Of a stretch of DNA of 64,000 nt, positions 1 through 10,073 are shown one piece after another (positions within the stretch are counted from its first letter, which is position 1; every line of letters begins with the position of its first letter). The stretch is taken from NCBI RefSeq assembly GCF_947623445.1, contig NC_135240.1, positions 13,702,001 through 13,766,000 of the forward strand. The letters are read 5' to 3'. The notes under the pieces were generated by a model. The model was not told where the DNA came from. It did not search any database and saw only the letters and a list, made by a program, of their open reading frames with translations. The DNA is from Clavelina lepadiformis (taxonomy: Eukaryota; Chordata; Ascidiacea; Aplousobranchia; Clavelinidae). The position numbers and the translations under genes were made by a program.

Positions 1-175
1 GGTAAACGAAGTAGACGTAAACATCTTCTGCGTATTTCCAAGACTTATGGAAAATTTTCTTGAGATTGACAATTTGATCCGTTGTGCTCCGGCCGGGAAG
101 AAAGCCGCATTGTGTGCCCTCAAGTTTAGACTCAACTATACTTCACGGTATTGCCAACTGTTCCTTAGTCGCCCT
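1..175 (-). mobile_element. LINE fragment, reverse transcriptase domain
   Basis: On the minus strand this reads as part of a non-LTR reverse transcriptase. The stretch GTQCGFLPGRSTTDQIVNLK followed by a Phe/Trp-rich helix matches the QCGFRPGRSTTDQI block typical of LINE polymerase domains, a short way before the catalytic FxDLxKAFD motif. The fragment runs off the left window edge, so only the N-terminal side of the block is visible here. An in-frame stop lies just upstream of the motif (about 150-160), so this is a dead copy. The family is clear from the motif; the clade is not determined. Confidence 0.75.
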
Positions 176-1043
176 CCCCCCCAAACTCGTAGCGATCGCA
201 TTGGAGGGTTTCCGATTACGAGCTGCTTGTACAATATAATGTCCTTTATACTTGGTGAACGAGCTTCTCTGCTTAACCTCGAAGGCGATCCTTGTTAAAC
301 TGCCCGAAAAAAGATGCTGTGGGACTGACATTCTTGAAGGTATTCATAAATGTTGTTTTAGATCAGTTTTAGTCTGATCTCTTACTTTCGACGTGAAATA
401 GTATGGGATATACCTTTGAAAACAAAGTGTCCTTCAGTTTATCTCGACTGTTTATTGAGACACTCAAGCCTCAACGTCACGACATGGTAGGAGACAAGCT
501 ATTGAAGAGTCCATCCACCTTTTTTTGTTGTAAAATACATGCCTTAAAGTGAGTAGCAAACCAAAAAAGGTTTTGACGTCAAATCAAAGAATACAGTAGT
601 CGTGAATTTATGATTATAAATAGCATAAAACAGGCTGAAGAATAGAACCATGTTCCCAAACGAATGCGACACCAGGGGTAATTATTTGCTGACATGCCAT
701 ATTTTGCATTATTTTGCAAGCATTTTGATTTAAGTCACTTCGAAAACTTCGCCGTAAATAGTTCAAAAGAAACACCAAACAAATGAGTATGTATCGAATA
801 CCATGAAGTACCTTGTGGACCTCGCAAACGAAGATTGCAAATTTCTGCGCAAATTTCCTCGAAACAGTCAAAAGAAAAATAATGGCATGGTTTGGACACT
901 TTACCAAGCGCACGACTTTCTTTCAAAAGCCATTGTACAAGAAACCCTACCCGGTAAAAGAAGACAATTAAGGAAGTATAAGAAATAATTGATACGGTAA
1001 CATTAAGAAATGAACCGGTTTCACAATTAATGTAAGGCCTTCT
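176..1043. other. Non-coding stretch, no gene recognised
   Basis: No exon or splice-site series could be recognised here. Bases up to about 330 may be further decayed LINE sequence continuing from the left edge. Short reading frames at 614-1190 on both strands have no family signature and overlap one another, so they are taken as chance. Confidence 0.5.
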
Positions 1044-1051
1044 CTCTATGT

Positions 1052-1436
1052 CATAGGTGTCAAACTCCCGGCCCGCGGGCCACATCCGGCCCGCTTTACA
1101 ATAAAACTTGGCCCGCAATGCTATTTTATACATTGAACTATTTCCGGCTCGCGAGATCATTGTGCAGTATAACTTAGTTTTTTCAAGCAAGAAACAAGAT
1201 TATAACAAATCGCACAATACAGCAGCACAACAGTTGCCTCATCATACGATAGAATATATCGATTTATTCCCAGCCAAAACCGTCAAAAAAAAACAAAAAT
1301 TTGGTGTTGTTTCGCTGACTGTTCCAATTCATGTACTCGTGTCACGAAACGTTCAATCAAGTTTTATCCTTACGGCCCGCGGCGTTAAAAAAGGTTTGAG
1401 TTTTGGCCCCTGGTGCGATTGAGTTTGACACCCCTG
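1052..1436. mobile_element. hAT-type MITE with perfect 8-bp target duplication
   Basis: A 385-bp non-coding element. Its left end reads CATAGGTGTCAAACTC and its right end, reverse-complemented, reads CAGGGGTGTCAAACTC, 14 of 16 bases matching. It is flanked by identical 8-bp direct repeats CTCTATGT at 1044-1051 and 1437-1444, the target duplication length of the hAT superfamily. The interior holds repeated GGCCCGC blocks, including the palindrome GGCCCGCGGGCC near the left end. It has no transposase, so it must have been moved by a hAT enzyme encoded elsewhere. The intact duplication suggests a fairly young insertion. Confidence 0.9.
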
Positions 1437-1533
1437 CTCTATGTCGTCAGAACGGTTTGAAAGACACTGACAACTTCATTCATTCTCAGGTCCCTCTTAA
1501 AGACTAGTCAAGGGTAAAAAGGTGAAAACGAAC

Positions 1534-1659
1534 CTTATTGTAGTAGATTCTCCCAAACCACATATTCCAACTGCATGGGATAGAACATAAAAATCGTAAA
1601 CGTTTAAGATATATGCAGTCGAAAGTTATCAAAAATTTATCGCAGTGTAACAGTGGCAC
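1534..1659 (-). pseudogene. Relic exon of the FN3 secreted-protein gene
   Basis: On the minus strand this is a decayed copy of coding exon 4 of the FN3 gene family (compare 3448-3568). Both splice borders survive: an acceptor reading TCGCAG then GTGCCACTG, and a donor reading ACAATAAG then GTTCGT, the same as in copies 1 and 2. The middle has drifted and carries stops. No other exon of this copy was found nearby; the hAT MITE and the start of the inverted-repeat arm flank it. It shows that a ninth, older family member lay here, opposite in orientation to copy 1. Confidence 0.7.
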
Positions 1660-2222
1660 CTGCGACTAAGAAGTTATTGTGAACTTTTCCTATGAACGCT
1701 TTAGTTATAATATGTTCTATAGACACACCAAAGGTATTACATACAGTTTTGTAAGATATACAGGTAGCTTGGTGAAAACCAAACATTTGAATAGCCATTT
1801 CCACTTATTCTGCTTCGTTTTCGATCATGTATTTTGTAGCTGTTGGTGTATATTTTATAACAAAATTGATTTATATGTTACGCATAATCTAAATCTTTTG
1901 TCATTATGATGATGTGGATTTTCGTTTCTTGAAATAAAACACGTAACAATGTACAATTAAAGTTCTAATAGTATAAAACAAGTACTGCCCAACCTGAAAT
2001 TAATCTACAGACATTATTTACCTTAATTGCGAAATAATTTGTAGTCTTGTCAATATTTCGTTTTTGTGTCTGCTATTAGGCATAACATTGCGTCAGTTTT
2101 CCGCGTCAAATAATTTAAAAGTTCATATTTAATCATGATTAAATATTTAAAAGTATAATCCACTTTTTGCTTTTGACATATAATTACATACAAATTATGG
2201 TTTAACTTGGCCAGGTTAAATG

Positions 2223-2230
2223 TATAAAAG
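2223..2230 (+). promoter_or_regulatory. TATA box of FN3 gene copy 1
   Basis: TATAAAAG lies 225 bases downstream of the first recognisable shared flank and about 390 bases before the start codon. A leader with two untranslated exons fits: one ending at the GTGAGT donor near 2293, and one at 2456-2506 bounded by a TTTCTGCAG acceptor and an AAAG/GTAAGG donor. The same box is kept in copy 2 (14043-14050). Confidence 0.7.
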
Positions 2231-2618
2231 CGGCCACATGTTCCCAATTCCGCAGACAGTTTCAATTGTGCTTGTGGACAGCACAGTTATTAAGTGAGTA
2301 TACGTTAGACTACAACAGAAGAGGGGCAAATGCGAAGTAAGACTAAGGCTCAGTGATAAACTGAAGCAAGTAGCAATTTAAAGAATTCACAATTTGGTGA
2401 AAATGGTTTTGCAAACTTTTAATGATTTTATTTTAATGTATTTTTATTTCTGCAGTTTATTACAAAACGTACATTCTTTCATCAATAACCTGTTTTTGAA
2501 ATAAAGGTAAGGTTTTTTGTAGCTAATCTTAATTTTAATATACTTAAACCTGTACGATGATTAATAATTCAAGGATTTCAACAATACGATTATTGTACGC
2601 CATTATTCTTGCAGCATT

Positions 2619-5600
2619 ATGAATATTTTTGCGATTATTTCGTCAATCTTTCTCCTTACACTTCTGGGAGCTCAATCGACTTCTGCAAATGTCCAAGCAT
2701 CAGTTACATCGAATTCCGTTGCTCTGAAGTGGAGCCCCATTTCCGGTGCCGTCAAATACCACGTAAGTTATTAAGTGTCCAAGCTCGCTAATGTTTTCAA
2801 CTTAAACATGTTCTATAAATATTACTGTATAGCCTATATCTTATACTCATTAATTAATTATCGATATATGCCATATTGTTCACCAGGTACTTCTCAGTGA
2901 TGACCAAAACACAGTTGTAGATAGAAACGAAACCCAGTTCGGCACATTGCTTCCAAATACTCTTTATCAAGTCATTATATCTGCCGCCGATGTGAATGGA
3001 ACTAACATCGCAAACATATTACCTCTTGAATACCAATTTAGAACTGGTAAGAAACAAACCAAAGGCGTAGGAAAAATACTGAAAAGCTTTTCTTACAGCT
3101 ACTAATTACATAATTATTTATCAATTAAAACGAATGATCGGTTACTATGTATATGTTAACCATTACAGTTGCTGCTCCTGTAAGCAATCTCCACATCATG
3201 GATGTGACCGAGACCTCTATCCAACTCACTTGGGATATGGACAACGAAACCGATAGTTACCAAGTAATGGTGAAAAACGACACTGGAGCTGAAATGAGTA
3301 AGAAAATTTAGAAGTTCAACACCTACAGTGCTCACCTAACAGCTTAAGTGTAATGCTAGTTCGTGTATGAATACATACCATAACTGATGTAATTGCATGT
3401 TCAGTATATGTAATATTTAATAAAGTATTTGTCAATAAAACTCGCAGGTGCAACTGTTGTACTAGGAGAAGAGGGTGCAACCATTTCTGGATTGCATCGT
3501 ATGAAATTTTACAATTTTGACGTTGCCCCAGTTGGAAGCTCTGGCTTGGGTGAATCAGCCACAATAAGGTTCGTTTTACATTGGAAAGTATGGAAATAAT
3601 GGAAAGATGGAAAATGTTTCGCTATCAAACACTTTGCTAATCTCATTTGTGTGTTTTTATGAATCAATTTAAAACCATGTTTCCTCAAAGTAATTGTTTT
3701 ATCGGTATTATACAGAGCTCGCACTGATGGTTCCGGAATTAAGCTCATTGCCATCTGGCAAGGTAGCCAGGGAATATTCGGTGGAGCTGCAAAAATTTTC
3801 AGGTATCTTTATTTTTAATGAAACAGTTCAATAAAAACAAACAATTAAAACTTAAGCCAGAATTTTAGTGAAAGCTAACAAATAACTTCTTTAGACCGAT
3901 TACAATTCCTAGAGGATCTTATTCCATAAAAGTTCAGCTTCCCTGCCCAGTTTTAGCCGTGAAAGTAAGTAGCAAAGTTTTACATTCAATCTCATTATAA
4001 ACGATTTACATGTTCAACACTAACTTATATAAATACTTATACGAGTTGCGTTTGTATATGAATTAGTTCTGGAATGCTAAACTTGACAAAAAGAACTCGG
4101 TGCCAGCTGATGCAACTTACGTTTTGCGTCAAAGTAAATTGTGGCAAAGAAGAAAGGCTGAAATTGGAATGAACTTCTACTTCACTCAAGAAAATGAAAC
4201 GTAACTCATATATATTGTTTCTAGCCACTAACATATGTAAAATATTTAAGAACATTTTATGCTACTACAGGACTAAACTAAAACTTTCATATTTGCTTTC
4301 AGCACCACGTGTGTCATCTCTGAAGACAATATCAGCCTCGAGTTTGGAGCGGTCGTAGAGGCTCCAAGAGATGCATCAGTAAACACTGGTGATTAATAAG
4401 TTTGTTTTATCTTATTATTTTCCAAAAGTTGTTAATGATAATCAAGCTTGCATATGTGTTAATATTTCTACTTTTACTATCTTGTGCTTTCAGCCATTCC
4501 TCTCAAAGTTGAAGAATGGGGTATCAACGGACTCGTTTCTGTTCTTTTCTCAGAACTATACAACGATACAAACGCAGTAAGTATTGTGGCATTTCATGCA
4601 GTTGTGAAGTAGAAAAAACAGTTTTAGCTTGGTCAATAGAAGTTTCAAAAGTGATCACTGCATAAATTTCAGGATATGACCAAACCAACAAATGGTACCT
4701 GGAACGCCAAGCCGGAATATGGAGACTACGTCATCGCTGTTGATTCTGGAGCTGGATGCACAGGAGGACTTATTTATGACGTAGGGCTATAAGTATTTGT
4801 CATTTTATCGGTTCCTTTACAATCACCAACTAATCTGTATTGGAGTATTGGCATCTTACTTTTCCTAAGTAAAATTTGCTGTTTGATAAATAGTTATACG
4901 CAAGTTACATAAAATTTTAACTTTTGATTATATTCTTCAAAATAATAATTTATGCCTCAACAGTTCCCGCTTGCAAACATAAATCTTTTTTAATAACCAA
5001 CAAATTCTTTCAATAGGCTATCTAAAATGAAAAAAAGCTTTGAAAGTGTGCCCCTGAGCTGGGCAATAGCGATGATTTCTCCTGAATGGTTCTGGTGAAC
5101 AGATCCAAATTCCGACAAAACAAAAAATCCAATAATAAAATATGTGTGCCAATTGCAACTTCCACAAAGGCTCAATCAGTAACAGTGGCTCGAGCGATGA
5201 GGAATCATCGCCGAGTTTAAGTCGTGCAAAGACTTTCCCAAGTCCGAGGATAAAGATTATGGTATCATACCATACTACACAAATAACCGGTTAACTTTTG
5301 TTGGAAAAATGAATTTCAAAATATTTGTAAAAGATGGCAGCGTTTGCTGTTTGGCATAGCGCATAAGGTCACATGCAGTTGTCTATGGCGCTGATTTCAA
5401 AATTGAAAATGGAAAACTGAAAACTTGAAAACTTTTATGGGCCTGTAGAAATTTTGCTGTTTTCTATCCTTTTTATCTGTATATGACCCGATGAATAAGT
5501 ACCCCTTTCAAGTTTTTTTTTGTGAATCATCTATTTCAAAATGTAGACTTTTGTGAATGATTTATCTGCCAAAAAGTAGGCTTATGTTCTTAAAATATGA

Positions 5601-6212
5601 ATATGAGAAGCACAAACAAGTGAAATGAAGAAAGTGCCTCAGCGTGGTTCTAGCAGGCATAACATTACTGAGTTTATCTAGCCAACGTTAATATCCACTA
5701 TCAAGAGACTGTTTATCCTATTTCTTCAAATCAGCTTTTTGTAATAAAGTTTATACATGTAAAGAAACAATAATAATATAGACTCCAAAAGTGAGAATTG
5801 AATTTAAATTGACAGATAAATTTGATGAGTCGCTTATGTTTTTTTCTCTACTGTAATCTACTTATTTCATTTATTTCAGGACGTGTGGGGAATGACAAGG
5901 AAATCATCCGAGGGTATGCCAGGTGCACTTCCTTCAACCGCTTACTTTGTTCAAGATGAAATGCAGTGGCCAAGCAATGAAATAGGTAAAATATTTAGTA
6001 TTACCAGGCAAACTCGTGGAATTAAAAAGATTTTTAATATGTTTTTCTGGTTATCTGCAGCAAAAATATCTTTTGCTTGACTTTTGCTTCTTGTTGCAGG
6101 TTTACTTTATGGATATAACCCAGAGGTATGTGAAGACCGATCAGGAATCACGGCACAAATTATGGTTGGAGGTCCATTTGTGGATGCGGTTTTTGCGGCT
6201 GAAGATGCCTAA
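2619..6212 (+). CDS. Secreted FN3-domain protein, copy 1 (446 aa, 12 coding exons)
   Basis: Exons: 2619-2762, 2887-3046, 3169-3297, 3448-3568, 3716-3802, 3895-3964, 4067-4200, 4303-4388, 4494-4576, 4673-4780, 5880-5985, 6100-6212. All borders are GT-AG and all phases join, giving 446 codons plus TAA. Residues 1-23 are a signal peptide (MNIFAIISSIFLLTLLGAQS...). Residues 24-101 and 102-184 are FN3 domains, with the conserved Trp (VALKW, IQLTW) and Tyr (NTLYQV, KFYNF) positions. Residues about 190-290 (WQGSQGIFGG, then LPCPVLAVKFWNAKL) resemble a family-2-type cellulose-binding module; this is by eye only. The last 130 residues, including DVWGMTRKSSEGMPGALPST and YGYNPEVCEDRSG, are not recognised. 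There are at least seven NxT glycosylation sites, four Cys after the FN3 part and no membrane segment. It is probably an extracellular or matrix protein. The start was chosen because it follows the acceptor and opens the signal peptide. Confidence 0.88.
5179..5275 (+). repeat. tRNA-like SINE copy in intron 10 of copy 1
   Basis: The run AACAGTGGCTCGAGCGATGA resembles a tRNA D-arm with an A-box. It is followed by a perfect hairpin, GCGATGA (5194-5200), GGAA, TCATCGC (5205-5211). Then comes CGAGTTTAAGTCG, which fits a degenerate B-box. A family-specific tail follows: AGTCCGAGGATAAAG and a CATACCATAC end. Related copies lie at 11013-11112, 27943-28040, about 34263-34362, 39091-39188, 45772-45868, 50596-50693 and 57282-57380, with truncated ones at 20290, 32625, 44133 and 55640. 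The SINE call rests on the tRNA-like order of parts and the dispersed copies. Confidence 0.6.
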
Positions 6213-6493
6213 ACTATTTGATTTCTAAATTACTTAAATCACATAACATATTTTGTGCTTTACTACAAGACAGTATAATACAATGTTAGTATAACAATAT
6301 TAATCTATGCTAAACGTCTTGTACTTTAAAACCAAAAAATCTCCATGACCACTCATGTTATTTGACTAACTAACATATAGTACATGTTATTCATCATGTT
6401 TATCTAATACGAATTCTGTATTTATTTTTGACATACAGCCTATTTCTCACCAGACTCACTATATTATTGATGAAAAATATTATAAAAACATGA

Positions 6494-6499
6494 AATAAA
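6494..6499 (+). terminator. Poly(A) signal of FN3 gene copy 1
   Basis: AATAAA lies 282 bases after the stop codon and is followed by another AATAAAT. The downstream bases (ATGCAAGAAGTTTATTTAC) are conserved, in shifted form, behind the copy 2 gene (9874-9879, minus) and behind copies 3 to 8 (for example 28397-28402, minus). This supports a real shared 3' end. Confidence 0.55.
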
Positions 6500-6525
6500 A
6501 TAAATGCAAGAAGTTTATTTACTAA

Positions 6526-8100
6526 TTTGCGCTCTGAGATCAACAGTTTTATTTCGGACTTCATTTCCACTGCAGTCATGTGCACCTTAAACTTAGAATT
6601 CTGAGCTTGTACAGGTGCTTATATCAAGAATTTAGTACTAATCACAGCCGTCAACAAACAGAGTTGCTTATTTATTTATTTCATCTGAAAAGAAGCCAAA
6701 AAAACTACAGATCTGAAATCGTAATTTGTGTTCTCCCGCCCGAGAACCCTGCATAGTGTATGTTGTAAATATTTCATCAGAAAAACATTTTTTCTGTTGA
6801 AGACAAATGTAAAGTTTTCAAAAAAGTACATTTTTCATACTGAGGAAAGATTCATGCACTTCGAGACTTCAGTAGAAATTTAATTCAGTTTCTTAATAAT
6901 GATTATAATCAAGTATAGAGTTCTCGTTTTACCCGGATTTAAAGTTGCTTGCAGAGCCAGTACGTATACTCGTAAAGGCAATGCTAATAAAGTAGGAAGC
7001 ATTGTGTTCAAAGGAGTCATACACAGCTCGACAGTGTACAACGTCATAATTTTCTTTACCGACGTCACCGTTAGAGTTCTTTAGTTTAATCTTTTAATGT
7101 GTTAAGTCAATAAAATTGTTAATCCGCAGAAATTAGTAGAATCGAGGAGATATGTCAAGAGAATAGTAACCTAGTTAAATAACAATTAACTCAGAATATT
7201 CCACAAAGCTTTGTTTTAGTTGATCGAGGTATATAGGCATAACTGTAATTTTTACTTGAGAAATAGCTCTACATGGATTACAGATACACTCTGCTGGCGA
7301 CAGAAGTGCAAAGAGAGTTGACAAAATTTAAAAAACGCAAGAAAATCTATAAAATAGAATGTAAATTTGTCATAGAGTTTGTGTTGGAGATTGTATTGCT
7401 TTTGTGCAGTACCTGCGGCAATGTCAAATTAAACAACACAACGCCAGTAAAATTTCTTCAAAATAAATAATTATCAAAAATTCTGCATACGGGCAAAAAT
7501 CTACAGCCATTAATTAATCCCAAATACTTCGTGGAATATTTTTTAGCAAATGATTGCGACACTTTTTAAGTAAAATGTGCCTACTGCCAAATATTCCAGT
7601 CTTTATCCAGTCAACCAAACTTGGAATTATGTTTTAAAGAAATACAATATTGTAGAGTTTTCATCTGTTGCCGGGTGAAACTACAAATGCCAAATTCAAA
7701 AATAATTTATGACTGATTAGTATAGAGGACAGACCAACTTTAATAGTTGATGTCCGAATCTTTTTTTTCTGTGGGTTTCTAATAGCACAATTGCCAACGT
7801 GTCATGTTTCTATTGCAATGAGGCAATAGAGAACCTCATATTTGGACAATGTTGTTTTAAGTACTTTGCCGTTACATCCAATTCGAAGACGGATTTATGG
7901 TCGAAAATTTATTGCCTTGCTTAAGGATTTTACACCGCCAAGAACAAACTTGTCTTTTAAATTCGCACTTATCTCATAAAACATGAATAGTATTGAAGTA
8001 CCACAGACTCGTTTGCACACAATTTTGGTGGCTGCCATTATTTCACCGACAAACAAACGTGCGTTCGAAGCAAGTTTTCACGGTTCTTTGTAAACCATCT
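6526..8100. other. Spacer of the inverted repeat, left part; no gene
   Basis: AT-rich sequence with no complete gene. A short stretch at 6950-7080 (+) follows a plausible acceptor (TTGCTTGCAG) and reads ...FKGVIHSSTVYNVIIFFTD, loosely like the end of an FN3 domain, but it stands alone. The frame at 7273-7470 shows no family signature. Confidence 0.4.
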
Positions 8101-8645
8101 TAACCTAACCTGGCAGAGAGTTGCCTTGCAGCAATGAGAAAGGTGGATTGCAGACACTGACTACAATATTAACCTCGATTTCTGTGGCTGTCCATCCATC
8201 ATTGCACTCTGGATAGGATGAAGCAATCGGTTTCCACTTTCCAGAGTTCCTTATATATGTGGCAAATGGCAATCCCATGGATTGGGTACCGCAATTTGTG
8301 CAGGCAGCCGGGTTGAATCCACTGACCATGAATGTGGAAGCCTTCATGGAGTGAGTTTCCTGTGTGCGTATTGCTGTGACTTCGTGTTCCTGCGTAAGGT
8401 GTTCCATAATTGTGCTTTTGGCTTTTGTGAGACCTTCCACGTTTAACAGCAACTCAGGCCCGCACGTCAGTTGGAGCTGTTCGCGCTAAGAGGTGGTTAT
8501 TGGGTATGCTCATGACAGGCTGCGAGGTTGCTTTCGCCGCACACCGGGGCCAAGGGTTTAGTTTTAACCTCCCCGAGTGCACTGTGGGTCGCTGTCTCTG
8601 ATCGTTGTTATTCGCTTCACGTAAAATAACTTTTCCAATACTCAC
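8101..8645 (-). mobile_element. LINE fragment, endonuclease domain
   Basis: On the minus strand, 8452 down to 8105 encodes 115 residues with the order LLNVEGLTKAK, then IRTQETHS, then VSGFNPAACT, LPFATYIRN, and WTATEIEVNIVVSVCNPP. This is the layout of the apurinic-type endonuclease at the start of LINE ORF2 (N-x-x-G-L, Q-E-T-H, then the strand with N-x-x-x-P-P). A second frame at 8454-8645 precedes it and is probably older upstream LINE sequence, cut off by a stop. No polymerase follows: the copy is truncated on the low-coordinate side near the CCTAACCTGG boundary at about 8101. Confidence 0.8.
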
Positions 8646-8759
8646 CTCGCGGAGTTTGACAATATGAGCCCGATGAACTCAGCTTAAAGTCGCTATCAAA
8701 CTTCCATATTTTTGAGACTTGTTACTTTAGTTGATTGTATTGAGAGCTCGGCGAATTCA

Positions 8760-9335
8760 GTACACAGAAACAATAAGACGCAGATAGAAAGACTACCTTA
8801 TAAAGAGTTCCCATATAACTGACAACATCATTCATATTAGCATAACAGACTGAAGTTAAAAACAAATTATGGTTCAATCAACAATATACACGTACAGTTT
8901 CTTCTTCTATTCTTCCTCGAATCGGAAGTGAGTCAGATATTTTTGATTTTGGAGAGTTTTTGTTTTTTCTTGTAAGCGAAGCACACTTTTAAATCATTAT
9001 TAAACATAAAACACATATTCGAACGCACTATTCCATATGTAATGCGTATTCGATCAGATTGAAAATTATAATATGATTAATATATTCTTTGCTGAAATAA
9101 AAAGTGACATCACTGTAAAAGGTTTTATTTTTTCCAATGCTTTCATCTTTTTTCTTTTCCCCAGGAAAAAGTTTGTGGAAAAATTTGTTATTCCCAGAAA
9201 AAAAGACAAGGACGAACTTTACCCCTGGAAATAATTTCCTTCTTATCCTTGTCCATTGTTTCTGCTGGTCTCTGCAATTCGTCTGGCTTTCCATTGCATC
9301 CCATTTAGTTTTCATCTTGTTCCTTCCGTAGTTTT
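8760..9335 (-). pseudogene. Degenerate dCMP deaminase copy (two exon remnants)
   Basis: Two blocks line up with exons of the deaminase locus at 20.4-21.2 kb, in the same order and spacing. The block at about 8765-8849 matches the active-site exon, including the acceptor CTTCAG. Its zinc-site Cys-His-Ala-Glu has become Cys-Tyr-Ala-Asn, and the PCxxC part is out of frame. The block at about 9130-9335 matches the preceding exon (MGCNGKPDE against MGYNGMPDG). Loss of the catalytic His and Glu shows that it cannot be a working deaminase. Confidence 0.65.
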
Positions 9336-9873
9336 CAAACAGCGCTAAATTTTGCTTAGGTTTTAACGGTTGATTTTTTATCACTCTTTATCTTTTTTAT
9401 CTTTTATTCTAATAATTTTTGATCATGAATTTACGTATGTTATCTTATGATCCCCAGTACAGCGTATATAGATTCAATAGTATTGTAGTTGGCCGAATTA
9501 GTTTTACGCTCATGAAATATGTACATCCAATGTTATCGTGCTGAAGTATAGAATCAAACATTTAGGTTTTAACTCTCTTGAAAAATTATTATTTGTGTAA
9601 GCTAAATCCTATCATATTTCTCTTATTTTGATATAACATACAGTCCTATACACACTCATGAGGGTCTTAGTAGTAGCGGTTCGTTATTTGTGGAGCAATT
9701 ATAAATACCTAGCTTAAACAGCTGTGTCTAATGCAACACTATAAGCATTAGCACCAACTCAGAAGGTAGGTAGCCTTTGAGCTAACTTACCTAGAATACA
9801 TGTTTAAAAGTCTGAAAATAAACTATACTGACCATATATAGCTCGAAATGAATAACAAATATCTTGCACTTGT

Positions 9874-9879
9874 TTTATT
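9874..9879 (-). terminator. Poly(A) signal of FN3 gene copy 2
   Basis: AATAAA on the minus strand, 195 bases after the stop codon of copy 2, followed by ACAAGTGCAAGATATTTG, which matches the downstream bases of copies 1 and 3 to 8. Confidence 0.5.
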
Positions 9880-10073
9880 TAAAACTTTCATAATATTTTT
9901 CATCGTTAATTTGATGAGCCTGGTGAGAGTGAGACATTAATCACAAATAAATACGGAATTGTTTTTTGTTTAGGAAAAACATAAAAAGTCATGCATATAT
10001 AGTCCTAATTAAAGCGTATGGTATATACAGATTCATGATCAAAAATACGAAACAAAATATGTAATCAAATAAT

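Larger units (their letters stand above)
1846..6525 (+). repeat. Left arm of a ~4.6-kb inverted repeat
   Basis: This arm is the reverse complement of 9850-14430. The match begins near TATTTTATAACAAAATTGAT and runs through promoter, all exons and introns, and the 3' flank up to the poly(A)-signal region. It is very high in exons and lower at the inner edge. The arms are separated by about 3.3 kb of different sequence. Each arm carries one complete gene, and the 3' ends face each other. The SINE at 5179 has its partner at the same place in the other arm, so it was inserted before the duplication. Confidence 0.85.

Noticed and set aside
1108-1422. 104-codon frame inside the hAT MITE
   Set aside because: It runs from one terminal repeat into the other and reflects GGCCCGC repeats, not a protein.
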